Position numbers and translations under genes: made by a program
Origin: Pararhodobacter sp.
GTDB lineage: Bacteria > Pseudomonadota > Alphaproteobacteria > Rhodobacterales > Rhodobacteraceae
Length of the DNA stretch: 50,383 bases
Direction: 5' to 3'
Assembly: GCA_020832545.1 (NCBI GenBank)
Contig: JAFIEK010000030.1
Location: 1 to 50,383, forward strand
In this document: positions 17,221-24,741 of the stretch, in pieces
Layout of the letters: each line of letters starts with the position of its first letter
How positions within the stretch are numbered: position 1 is the stretch's first letter
The notes under the pieces: generated by a model
Database searches by the model: none
The model's input: the letters and a program-made list of their open reading frames with translations, nothing else
Told to the model about the DNA's origin: nothing

Positions 17221-17680
17221 ACTTCTGCTTCCATCAGTGCGACAAGACCTCGGGCCGCGCAGCCACTTGGCGAATGCCGCAAAAGTTGACCAACACGGGA
17301 GTGTCGGGTCAGCCGTGGTGCGTCTCATGGTGGGGCAAGCTCACAGGAGCCGAGGGGCGATCCCGCCAGACTTTGCCTGCCCTCTGCCGGGATGGACATC
17401 TCTTCCCCCGACACGCTCGGGAGTGGAAGGCGCCGCCAGCAAGACAGCAGGAGTTCTGCCTCTTGCTTTCGCAGGAACTACCCAGAGGAACAGAACCGGC
17501 GGGCTTGAGTATCTTCAAGAACATGGGCACAATGATCGAGTTACATCGATTGGGACATTTTCGATAACGCTGCGGTTCTGAGTTCTCATCAACATGGAAC
17601 CGCGTAGCTTCGGCAGCCGGTTAGGTACTTAATCTCAGAGTGCCATGCCCTGACGTACTGACGCTGCACCGTGACGAAGC
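17221..17680. other. Non-coding or decayed region after tRNA-Gln
   Basis: A 460-bp stretch with lower G+C than the core genes. Several open frames cross it on both strands, but none has a recognisable domain, a good start site or a family pattern. No integrase remnant, inverted repeat or direct repeat of the tRNA end was recognised. It probably contains the promoter of the PP2C-like gene. Confidence 0.45.
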
Positions 17681-18475
17681 ATGGTTATGCCTATGATTGA
17701 CTACATCGAATCCGCATCGATATCGAAACACGCTGACGGGCAAGGCAACGAAGACCGCCTGTTCATGCGCGACAACCTTTGCGCAGTGATCGACGGAGCC
17801 ACCACAAAACACCTCGGGCCAGGCGCCACTGGCGCCACTGTCGCCGACCTTGTTTGCGATTCTCTGAGCAGGGCGACGCTTGACGATGGGCTGCCGCAGC
17901 TCGTTCGTATTATCTCACAGCACGTGCGCGACGGGCTGAGCGGACGAACGGCCCCGCATACACGGCCCTCGGCAACACTTCTGCTCTATTCCGCCGTACA
18001 TCGGCAGGTATTGCGGGTGGGGGACTCACATCTGGCGATCAATGGCGAGGCCGTTCGGGGGGCCAAACAAATCGATCGGCTTCTGGCAGAAGTCCGCAGC
18101 TTGTATGTGCGCCTTTCAGGAAGCTGGACAGCCGAGGATGATACTGGCCGTGCACTCATACTTCCGGTTCTGCGTCAACAGTATCGGCTTCAGAATAGCC
18201 TCGCCTTTGACGAATACGGATACGGCTGCATTGACGGCAGCGCCGTTCCTGGCCGGTTTATCGAGACCTGGAATGTCCCCGACGGGGCTGAGATTATACT
18301 GTGTTCGGACGGTTATCTGTCGCCCGCTCCCACGCTTGCGCAGGCAGAGGCCGAACTGCACGAGGCGCTGAAAGCGGATCCCGCCTGCATAGGTACTCTA
18401 AAAGGTACAAAGGGTTTGAACGCGCGGCAGGTGTCGTTCGATGATCGCAGCTATGTGCGCCTGCATACACGCTAA
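17681..18475 (+). CDS. PP2C-like (PPM) protein phosphatase
   Basis: A 264-residue protein with the scattered metal-binding motifs of PP2C phosphatases: QGNEDRLF (Asp25), CAVIDGATTK (Asp38-Gly39), RVGDSHLAI (112-120), ILCSDGYLSP (Asp210) and a C-terminal FDDRSYVRL (Asp254-Asp255). All acidic residues expected to bind Mg/Mn are present, so it may be an active Ser/Thr phosphatase; the usual DGHGG after motif 2 is replaced by DGATTK. No sensor or membrane domain is fused. Codon use and G+C are unlike the flanking core genes. No clear Shine-Dalgarno; ATG 17681 or 17693 could start it. It faces the Nudix-like gene 14 bp away. Substrate unknown. Confidence 0.75.
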   Translation: MVMPMIDYIESASISKHADGQGNEDRLFMRDNLCAVIDGATTKHLGPGATGATVADLVCDSLSRATLDDGLPQLVRIISQHVRDGLSGRTAPHTRPSATLLLYSAVHRQVLRVGDSHLAINGEAVRGAKQIDRLLAEVRSLYVRLSGSWTAEDDTGRALILPVLRQQYRLQNSLAFDEYGYGCIDGSAVPGRFIETWNVPDGAEIILCSDGYLSPAPTLAQAEAELHEALKADPACIGTLKGTKGLNARQVSFDDRSYVRLHTR

Positions 18476-18489
18476 ACCAGATCACGCGA

Positions 18490-20040
18490 TCAAACCTGAG
18501 CTGTTACGCTGATCGCCGTGTTAAAATGCTGCTGCATAAGCGGGACACGCAGTATCTCGCGCATCAGCAAAAGCTGATCCGACGGGTCGCAGCGAAACTT
18601 CGCATTGCCACGAATATGGGTTTCCAGATATTCAAGCATTTCCACTGCATTGCTGACACTGCGCTGCACCAGTTTATCTATGACACGCGTCTCTACCGGC
18701 GAACGGAACAGGCAGAGACTCTCATGCTTGCGTGACTCGATGATGTCAAAATTCTGTTCCATACGGCAGAAACCGACAAAGATCGGCAGGCCGCCCCGCC
18801 GCAGATCCCGGTAATACCCCGCCAGATGGATGCGCGGCAAATAGTCACGCAGTCTCTGAAAATCCTCTTCGCGGTTGGTATCTTGTGGGATACCGCCGGT
18901 TTCTTCCAGCAATTCACGCGCCATTCCATAGCGGATCACGCGGCCCAAGTCCTTCGCCTGTTCCCCTTGCGAATGGGCGAGATCAGCAAGATCGATCGAG
19001 CCCGCCCCCGAAAGCACAACCTTGCCAGAGTTGATCCGGGCACCCTGGCCCTGAAAACACAAGACCGGAATGCCATCGCGAGAGATTGCAAGGACGACGG
19101 ACCCAACATGGTTGGACAGGCTTTGGCGATCCGAAATGGGGCAAAGCACCCGAGACTTGCCATCCTGCGCCACAATAGCGGGAAACATATTGATGGGCGA
19201 GTATCGTTCAAGCGACCCGTCGGGATGAGCGAAGCTTTGGGTTGCCAGATCATTCGTCAGACAGGTCGCGAAATAACTGGTTTCGCCGATTCGTGATACT
19301 AATGCGCCACGTTCATCCACGCCGATTGACTTGAGTGAAATCTTCGGGCTGTCAAAAAATGATGTCCGCTTGTTGATTGCGTCTCGGCGCATAATCTGCA
19401 GCGCTTCCACCTGATCATCCGAGAATTTTTCATCCGTCAGTTCCATAACCGAACGCATGTTCCCGTTCATCAAACTACCATCAGGCGCTGGCAAAATGGC
19501 GATCTTCTGGTCCGATAAAAGAGCTTTGCTTACCGTCAGATCAAGTGCGGCGCGATTTATGGGGCGGTCCTCGCGACCGATGGTGATGATCTGGGTCGCC
19601 GTGTCAGGACTGACGATGTCATGGATTGTAAAATGCGGGGGCGGGCTTCCGTCAGGCGGCAGCTCCATGAAGAACCGTCGCGTCAAAGTCAGCCGTTCCT
19701 CCCGTTTGGTGCCAAATATTCTTGATTTGTGAAGGTTCGTCAGCTTGTTCGCCGCGACGATGAACGAAGTACCAAACCCCAGCCATGTCATCGACTGCGC
19801 TATCCAGTGATAATTTTCAGAAGCGCTTTGCGAAATCTGATCATAGAGAAACGCCAGAAAACCGACCACCAGGCCGCCAACAATGAACTTCCAGTCATTT
19901 CTGCGCCAGACCTTGCCGACAAAACGCACGACATGAAGATGAGTGCTGATGGTCCGCAACAATAAAATGTCCGTATAGCGCGACAAGCTGAAAATGTTGG
20001 ACAGACAATAGCGAAAGCGTGCTGAAAACATGGACGACAT
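18490..20040 (-). CDS. Membrane-anchored protein with C-terminal Nudix-like domain
   Basis: A 516-residue protein. Two hydrophobic helices lie near the N-terminus (about 51-69 and 79-98), followed by a soluble middle region (110-305) I do not recognise and a Nudix-like domain (about 310-445). The domain opens with HVGSVVLAISRDGIPVLCF, has SGAGSIDLADL where Nudix proteins carry their glycine-rich loop, and RELLEETGG (375-383), which matches the REUXEEXGU half of the Nudix box. The first half of the box (G-x5-E) is not conserved: Arg occupies the Glu position. It may therefore bind rather than hydrolyse a nucleotide. Start at ATG 20040 behind AAGGA. G+C is clearly lower than in neighbouring core genes. 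A 2TM-Nudix layout recalls the Cap16-type effectors of CBASS (from memory of the family), but no cyclase is nearby. Confidence 0.72.
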   Translation of the reverse strand: MSSMFSARFRYCLSNIFSLSRYTDILLLRTISTHLHVVRFVGKVWRRNDWKFIVGGLVVGFLAFLYDQISQSASENYHWIAQSMTWLGFGTSFIVAANKLTNLHKSRIFGTKREERLTLTRRFFMELPPDGSPPPHFTIHDIVSPDTATQIITIGREDRPINRAALDLTVSKALLSDQKIAILPAPDGSLMNGNMRSVMELTDEKFSDDQVEALQIMRRDAINKRTSFFDSPKISLKSIGVDERGALVSRIGETSYFATCLTNDLATQSFAHPDGSLERYSPINMFPAIVAQDGKSRVLCPISDRQSLSNHVGSVVLAISRDGIPVLCFQGQGARINSGKVVLSGAGSIDLADLAHSQGEQAKDLGRVIRYGMARELLEETGGIPQDTNREEDFQRLRDYLPRIHLAGYYRDLRRGGLPIFVGFCRMEQNFDIIESRKHESLCLFRSPVETRVIDKLVQRSVSNAVEMLEYLETHIRGNAKFRCDPSDQLLLMREILRVPLMQQHFNTAISVTAQV

Positions 20041-20408
20041 AAAATATCCTTGACAACTGAAATTCTCAGGTGGCCTTCGGGCGAATTGATCTGGCTTATC
20101 TCCGCGCCCTCGGCAGCATTAATCCATTCCCGTTTTAAGTGCCACCATTCGGCTGCGTGAGCAAGCCCGGAAGATCCAGTCTGGGGCCCGATCCGGCATA
20201 GCGTATCGTGCGACAGGTGGGTATTACTGGATTGATGGCGTTTTCACCACTCAGTCCTCGCAGGCCTGTTGGTGCCACAACCCTGTTCAAGGGGAGCTGT
20301 CGAAGGAAGCAGATGAAGACCTTGCTGCCCAGGCACAGACAACACCTCCCAGCGTCGGGTGCGGGTCAGCGGTGCAGACCGCAGTTTGCAGCGCCCCACA
20401 ACGGGCGA
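20041..20408. other. Intergenic region with an unassigned open frame
   Basis: A 368-bp gap between the Nudix-like gene and tonB. It should contain the promoter of the Nudix-like gene at its left end. A plus-strand frame without an ATG near its beginning is open from 20123 into the tonB 3' end and encodes a GGYYWIDGVFTTQSSQACW-like stretch; it could be a gene remnant. No transposase or RNA was recognised. Confidence 0.4.
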
Positions 20409-21512
20409 TCAGCGCACCACGAACTCAAACGAGAAGCTACGCGTCGCACCGGCGGGCGGCACCGGGAAGGGTGCGGCGCGGCGGATATGCGCCAGTGCGG
20501 CCGCGTCGATCCGTGCAGTGCCGGATGAACGCTGGATCGTGGCAGAGGCGAGCGCCCCGCCATTGCTGACGCTGAACGACACCACCGCCACACCACGCCC
20601 TGAGACGCGTTCCTGCCGGGTGCGGCGGATACGATCCATCACCTGTCCGGGATAGTTCGACACAGCCGCATTGCCCGCCTGCGCCGCTTCGCCACTGCTG
20701 CCTGTGGCAGTCGCGCTGGCGCTGGCCGCGCCCTCGGCACTGCCGCGTCGCGCGTCTTGATCAGCATTTCCCGCAGCCTGCGGTGCGCTGGCCGCAGAGG
20801 TTTGGGCCTGCTGTCGCGGCGCGGGGTCCTGTCTTGGGTCAGGGCGGCGCTGAGGCCGGGGGCTGGCGGCATCGGCCTGTTGCACGGTGACCTCCGGTGA
20901 GGGGGAAACCGGGATCAGAGGCGTTGCGGGCGCTGCCTGCGCTGGCGAGGCAACGGGTCTTGACGACGTTGAAGGCGCGGGCTCGGCGACCGGTTGCGCC
21001 GACGGGGCGGCGGCGCTCAGCATCGGGGACAGTGCCTCGGGCCGCGGTGCTTCGGGGTCTGTGACCAATGGCACCACGGGATCTGCGGCCTCTGGTGCGG
21101 CAAGGGCCGGAGCAGCCGGGACGGTCATCGCCAGCGCCTGAGGCTGCGCGCTGGGGCTGGGGCTGGGCTGCACCGGTGGCGTGGTTTCGCGGGTGGTGTC
21201 AGGCGTCCGGGGCGGATCTGTCGGGCTGGGTTCGGCGGCGGCGGGCTGCGACGGCGTTGACCCTTGAGTGAAATCTGCAAAGCTGTTGCCAAGGGCCGCC
21301 AGCGCGGCGGGCGCCCCCCCTGCAATCTGCACGTTGTCATTGGGCACCAGCGCCGCCAACGCTGACAGATGCGCCACCACGGACACCACGACACTGAGCA
21401 CAATCGCCTTCCAGCTTGGCCGCACCAGCCGCCGGGTCGCCGTGCGCGCGGCAGAGCGCACACACTCAGGGTTCAGACAGGCATTTTCCGGGAACGTCAT
21501 GGCAGCGGTCAT
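20409..21512 (-). CDS. tonB: TonB family energy transducer
   Basis: A 367-residue periplasm-spanning protein that passes proton-motive force from ExbB/ExbD to outer-membrane receptors. One transmembrane helix (about 34-56) carries the TonB SxxxH motif (SVVAH, Ser44/His48). A long Pro/Ala/Ser-rich spacer spans the periplasm, and the C-terminal TonB domain (about 290-367) has the YPGQVMDRIRR start, a VSFSVSNGGALASATIQRSSG core and a final FSFEFVVR strand. It overlaps the upstream exbD by 4 bases and is the last gene of the tonB-exbD-exbD-exbB unit, divergent from the heme genes it probably serves. Confidence 0.92.
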   Translation of the reverse strand: MTAAMTFPENACLNPECVRSAARTATRRLVRPSWKAIVLSVVVSVVAHLSALAALVPNDNVQIAGGAPAALAALGNSFADFTQGSTPSQPAAAEPSPTDPPRTPDTTRETTPPVQPSPSPSAQPQALAMTVPAAPALAAPEAADPVVPLVTDPEAPRPEALSPMLSAAAPSAQPVAEPAPSTSSRPVASPAQAAPATPLIPVSPSPEVTVQQADAASPRPQRRPDPRQDPAPRQQAQTSAASAPQAAGNADQDARRGSAEGAASASATATGSSGEAAQAGNAAVSNYPGQVMDRIRRTRQERVSGRGVAVVSFSVSNGGALASATIQRSSGTARIDAAALAHIRRAAPFPVPPAGATRSFSFEFVVR

Positions 21513-21892
21513 GGTATGGCCCTTTCGCCCATCACCAGCACCCGTTCGGCTCCGGCGGCGCGCAGTTCCTGCGACAGCCGCACCAGCGCCTCGGCGGGGG
21601 CGTTGCGGTCAGGCATGACCCGGGCCACGCGGGCCTCGGTCAGGGTTTCGACATAGGTGGCGGCATCGGTCTCAGCGCCCTGATAGCGCACCGAGCCATC
21701 CGGCCCCAGCACCAGCGCATGATCGGGCAGGCGCTGGTCAGGATCGGTGATCTGCACCAGTTCCAGCCCCTGTTCAGGTGAAGGGGCGATGGTGCCTGCG
21801 ATCAGGAAGAAGATCAGCATCAGGAACACCACATTGATCAGCCCGATCGTGGGCTCTGCCTTGCTGCGTCTGAGGGGGCTGGAAAGGCTCAT
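21509..21892 (-). CDS. ExbD family protein, second copy (Asp replaced by Asn)
   Basis: A 127-residue ExbD/TolR-type protein with one N-terminal transmembrane helix (about 15-36) and a small periplasmic domain. In ExbD the helix carries one essential Asp (the D of the FID-type motif) that relays protons. Here the aligned position is Asn20 in the segment PTIGLINVVFLMLIFF, while the neighbouring copy keeps Asp. The codon is AAT. It may act as a non-protonatable partner in a mixed ExbD dimer, or in an altered role. It overlaps both tonB and the first exbD copy by 4 bases. Confidence 0.88.
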   Translation of the reverse strand: MSLSSPLRRSKAEPTIGLINVVFLMLIFFLIAGTIAPSPEQGLELVQITDPDQRLPDHALVLGPDGSVRYQGAETDAATYVETLTEARVARVMPDRNAPAEALVRLSQELRAAGAERVLVMGERAIP

Positions 21893-22278
21893 GACAGCAC
21901 CTGCACGCGGTAGGTGGTCGCGCGCAGCGCGCCCAGAAGGTCAATCAACCGCTGCGCCGTCACCTCAGGGCGCAGGGCCACCAGGATCAGTGCGTCTTCT
22001 TCCGCCAGCGCAGCCAGTGCGGCGGTGAGTTCGTCAAGTGCGACAATGGCGGCGTTGAGGGTCAGATCCTCAGGGCCGAGTTGCAGGAATACCGGCTGCA
22101 CGCTTGCCGCCCCTGCCCCGCCGCCTGCCGCCGCCAGTTCCACCTCACCCTGACGCGAAAAGGTCGAGGTGAGCATGAAGAACAGAAGCAACAGAAAGAT
22201 CACGTCTATCAACGAGGTCATCGACAGCGTCGATCGCCTGCGCGGCGGAACCAGAGAGGCCCGTTCAGGCATGCGCAA
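21889..22278 (-). CDS. exbD: ExbD family protein, first copy
   Basis: A 129-residue ExbD/TolR-type protein with a single transmembrane helix containing the conserved proton-carrying Asp25 in SLIDVIFLLLLFFMLTS, followed by a compact periplasmic domain. It should form the ExbB-ExbD stator that energises TonB. The gene overlaps exbB by 14 bases and the second exbD by 4 bases, indicating tight coupling. Unlike the second copy, it has the standard Asp. Confidence 0.92.
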   Translation of the reverse strand: MRMPERASLVPPRRRSTLSMTSLIDVIFLLLLFFMLTSTFSRQGEVELAAAGGGAGAASVQPVFLQLGPEDLTLNAAIVALDELTAALAALAEEDALILVALRPEVTAQRLIDLLGALRATTYRVQVLS

Positions 22279-22948
22279 GCCCGCCGGGCGCGCGCGCAGC
22301 GCGCAGCGCGCATTGCGGCGTGACGATCCCGGCGCAGAGCACCGTGTCGATCACCTTTTCCGCCATCAACGCCTCACGCGCGATGCGCCCGTCAAACCAC
22401 GTCATCAGAAGCGAGGCGGGCATTGCCACCGCCAGCCCGACAGCGGTGGTCAGGAGCGCCACCCAGATGCCCCCGGCCAGCGCCGAGGGGTCCACCGCGC
22501 TGCCCGCCGCCTGCAGGCCCTGAAAGGCCTCGATCATGCCCAGAACGGTGCCAAAGAGGCCCAGAAGCGGCGCGACCTGCGCGATACTGTCCAGCACCCG
22601 CAACCCGCCGGACAGCGCCGCCAGCCGCTCGGCAGCGAGGCCTGTCAGACGCGCGCGCAACGCCGGGGTTTCAGCGCCCGGTTGCGCGGCGGCCTGCATG
22701 GCAGTGACGCTGAGCATCGCCAGATGGTTTGATGCAGCGCCCGCACGCTCCAGCGCCACCAGTTGATCGCCCGCATCCCAGCGCGCCAGCGCCTGTTCCA
22801 GATCATTGTGCCGCCCCACACCTGCGCGCATGAAGTGCCAGATCTTGGCCAGCACCAGCGCCATGCCAACCAGCGACATCGCGATCAGCAGCATGACCAC
22901 CGGGCCGCCCATTTCGGCGATACCGGTCAGCGCGTCGATCACCATCAT
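22265..22948 (-). CDS. exbB: ExbB/TolQ/MotA family proton channel protein
   Basis: A 227-residue inner-membrane protein with three hydrophobic helices, at about 14-36, 128-150 and 160-185. The family-typical segment DSIAQVAPLLGLFGTVLGMIEAFQ lines the proton channel, followed by GGIWVALLTTAVGLAVAMPASLL. With ExbD it uses proton-motive force to drive TonB. It overlaps the upstream secreted-protein gene by 4 bases and exbD by 14. Confidence 0.92.
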   Translation of the reverse strand: MMVIDALTGIAEMGGPVVMLLIAMSLVGMALVLAKIWHFMRAGVGRHNDLEQALARWDAGDQLVALERAGAASNHLAMLSVTAMQAAAQPGAETPALRARLTGLAAERLAALSGGLRVLDSIAQVAPLLGLFGTVLGMIEAFQGLQAAGSAVDPSALAGGIWVALLTTAVGLAVAMPASLLMTWFDGRIAREALMAEKVIDTVLCAGIVTPQCALRAARAPGGLAHA

Positions 22949-23355
22949 TGCAACACCTCGATCCCGTCCATGCGCGAGGCCAGATCAAGCGCGGTGCAGG
23001 CCAGGGCACCCTGTGGCGCGCAACTGGCTGTCGCGTTCACCAGCACCCGCCCCAGCGCGTCGCAGTCAAGCCCCGGCATATCGAAAGAGCGCACCCGCAT
23101 CCGCCCGGCGGGCAGGTCCTGAAAATCCAGCAGCGTCAGCGCCACCACCCCGCCCGAGCGGTCGAACAGAACCGTTTCAAGCACCAGTTGGTCTAGCCCC
23201 TCGGCACTGTCGTTCTGGGCCACAAATACCAGCTGGCAGGCATTCTCGCGCGCATCAGCGCGGTTAAGCTCGATACGCAGCGCCCCCTCGCCGGCCTGCG
23301 CGGTGGCGGCGGACAAAAGGAAGACGATAGGCGCAAACCGGCGCAGGACAGCCAT
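22945..23355 (-). CDS. Secreted protein of unknown function, first gene of the tonB unit
   Basis: A 136-residue protein with a signal peptide (MAVLRRFAPIVFLLSAATAQAG). The mature part looks beta-rich (ALRIELNRAD, LVLETVLFDRSGGVVALTLLDFQDLPAGRMRVRSFDMPG) and has four cysteines. Its family is not recognised by name, but it leads the tonB-exbBD unit and so may act in heme/iron uptake. Start: ATG 23355 has GGAG at a good distance; an in-frame ATG four codons upstream lacks one. Confidence 0.75.
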   Translation of the reverse strand: MAVLRRFAPIVFLLSAATAQAGEGALRIELNRADARENACQLVFVAQNDSAEGLDQLVLETVLFDRSGGVVALTLLDFQDLPAGRMRVRSFDMPGLDCDALGRVLVNATASCAPQGALACTALDLASRMDGIEVLQ

Positions 23356-23456
23356 GGGGCACTCCATTTCTTGTGTGTCTGGTAGGGCTGGCTGGCACAG
23401 GGCTGGCGGCAGCGAAACGGACCGGATGCGCGTTCCGGCCTTTCGCGGTTTCCTTG

Positions 23457-23485
23457 GCGCTAATCCGACCGAGTATTTTTGTCAA
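23457..23485 (-). promoter_or_regulatory. Candidate promoter of the exbB-exbD-tonB unit
   Basis: On minus, a perfect TTGACA (23485-23480), 17 bases, then TAGCGC (23462-23457), about 100 bases before the first gene. The -10 match is poor, so regulation by an activator or an iron sensor is possible. No Fur, RirA or Irr box was recognised with confidence. Confidence 0.4.
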
Positions 23486-23553
23486 GATTAAAGCCGCAAC
23501 ATGGGGCCGCCTAGCAAGCTGCACACCCTCGCCCCGGAAAGTCGCTGTTTTTT

Positions 23554-23582
23554 TTGCTTGCGCCCGACCGGCAAGCTATCCT
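23554..23582 (+). promoter_or_regulatory. Candidate promoter of hmuS
   Basis: TTGCTT (23554-23559), a 17-base spacer and TATCCT (23577-23582) lie about 120 bases before the hmuS start. The good spacing makes it a plausible sigma-70 promoter with a long 5' leader. Confidence 0.5.
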
Positions 23583-23703
23583 AGTGAAACACTCAAGTTA
23601 GGGACCGGCATCGCCGAACTTCCTTTCGCGCCATCCAGCCAAGCAGCCAGATACGCGCCGCATCAAGCCCCGTATTCACTCTGCCAGGACCGGAGAAAAG
23701 CGC

Positions 23704-24738
23704 ATGTCCACAGTTGTTGAGACCCTGCCCGCCACCGCCCCCGAATCGCTGCGAAACGCGATCTCAGCTAACCCAAAGGCGCGCGCCCGTGATCTGGCCG
23801 ATACGCTGGGGGTCACCGAGGCCGCGCTGGTCGCGGCTCAGGTCGATGGTGTGCAGGTGGTGCGCCTTGACCCGGCGCTTGACCCGCTTTTCAAACATAT
23901 TCAGGCGCTTGGCCCGGTACTGGCGCTGACGCGCAATGAAAGCGCCGTGCATGAGCGCGACGGCACCTATGTGGACTACCGCAGCGGACTGCACGCCGCG
24001 ATGGTGCTGGGGCCGGATATTGACCTGCGGATGTTCCCGCGCCACTGGGTTCATGCCTTTGCCGTGACAAAGGGCGCGCGGCGCTCGGTCCAGGTGTTCG
24101 ATGCGGCGGGCGATGCGGTGCACAAGGTGCATCTGCGCGAGGCCTCGGACATCGCGGCCTTTGAGGCGCTGGTTGACACGCTGCGCCTGCCCGATCAGTC
24201 CGACACTCTTGCGCTGACCCCGCGCGAGCCGGTGGAGGCCGCGAAATCGGACCCGGCGCGCGTTGACATTCTGCGCAAGGAATGGGCAGCGCTGACCGAT
24301 ACGCATCAATTCCTGCGCCTGTGCTCGAAACTGAAGATGAACCGGCTGGGTGCCTATCGCATCGCCGGTGAGCCATATGCGCGGCTGTTGTCCCCTGCGG
24401 CGATAGAGGCCGCCCTGCGCGGAGCCGCCAAAGCGGCGGTCCCGGTGATGCTGTTTGTCGGCAATCGCGGCTGCATCCAGATCCATGGCGGCCTTATACA
24501 CCGGATTGAGCCGATGGGCCCCTGGCTGAACGTGCTGGACCCCGGCTTTAACCTGCATCTGCGCGCCGATCATCTGGCCGAGGTCTGGCTGGTGAACAAG
24601 CCCACCCGCCACGGCGCCGCCATTTCGGTTGAGGCGTTCGACAAGGATGGTGCGCTGATCCTGCAACTCTTCGGCAAGCGCGATCCTGACACCGCGCGCT
24701 GGGATGCGCTGGTTGAAACCCTGCCGCGCGGGGCCTGA
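23704..24738 (+). CDS. hmuS: Hemin-degrading factor HmuS/HemS
   Basis: Cytoplasmic heme-handling protein of 344 residues, the normal length for HemS/HmuS, made of two similar halves. Family features include LRNAISANPKARARDLADTLGVTEAALVAAQ at the N-terminus, GPVLALTRNESAVHERDGTY and, in the second half, FVGNRGCIQIHGGLIHRIEPMGPWLNVLDPGFNLHLR. Members bind heme delivered by the ABC importer and help release or degrade it. Start at ATG 23704 behind CCGGAG. It is the first gene of hmuSTUV. Confidence 0.94.
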   Translation: MSTVVETLPATAPESLRNAISANPKARARDLADTLGVTEAALVAAQVDGVQVVRLDPALDPLFKHIQALGPVLALTRNESAVHERDGTYVDYRSGLHAAMVLGPDIDLRMFPRHWVHAFAVTKGARRSVQVFDAAGDAVHKVHLREASDIAAFEALVDTLRLPDQSDTLALTPREPVEAAKSDPARVDILRKEWAALTDTHQFLRLCSKLKMNRLGAYRIAGEPYARLLSPAAIEAALRGAAKAAVPVMLFVGNRGCIQIHGGLIHRIEPMGPWLNVLDPGFNLHLRADHLAEVWLVNKPTRHGAAISVEAFDKDGALILQLFGKRDPDTARWDALVETLPRGA

Positions 24739-24741
24739 GCG

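Larger units (their letters stand above)
23356..23703. other. Divergent control region of the heme and tonB genes
   Basis: A 348-bp non-coding stretch that separates the two divergent heme-uptake units. It holds one candidate promoter for each side (23457-23485 minus, 23554-23582 plus). An A/T-richer core (23470-23490) stands out. I see no gene in it. Confidence 0.55.

Noticed and set aside
17309-17530. Short minus frame in the region after tRNA-Gln, and longer plus frames there
   Set aside because: No conserved domain, transposase or integrase motif could be recognised and none has a credible ribosome site.
19777-19785. Nine-base match (CCCCAGCCA) to the 3' end of tRNA-Gln, as a possible attachment-site repeat
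   Set aside because: Too short, inside the coding sequence of the Nudix-like gene, and not flanking the island; no integrase is present.
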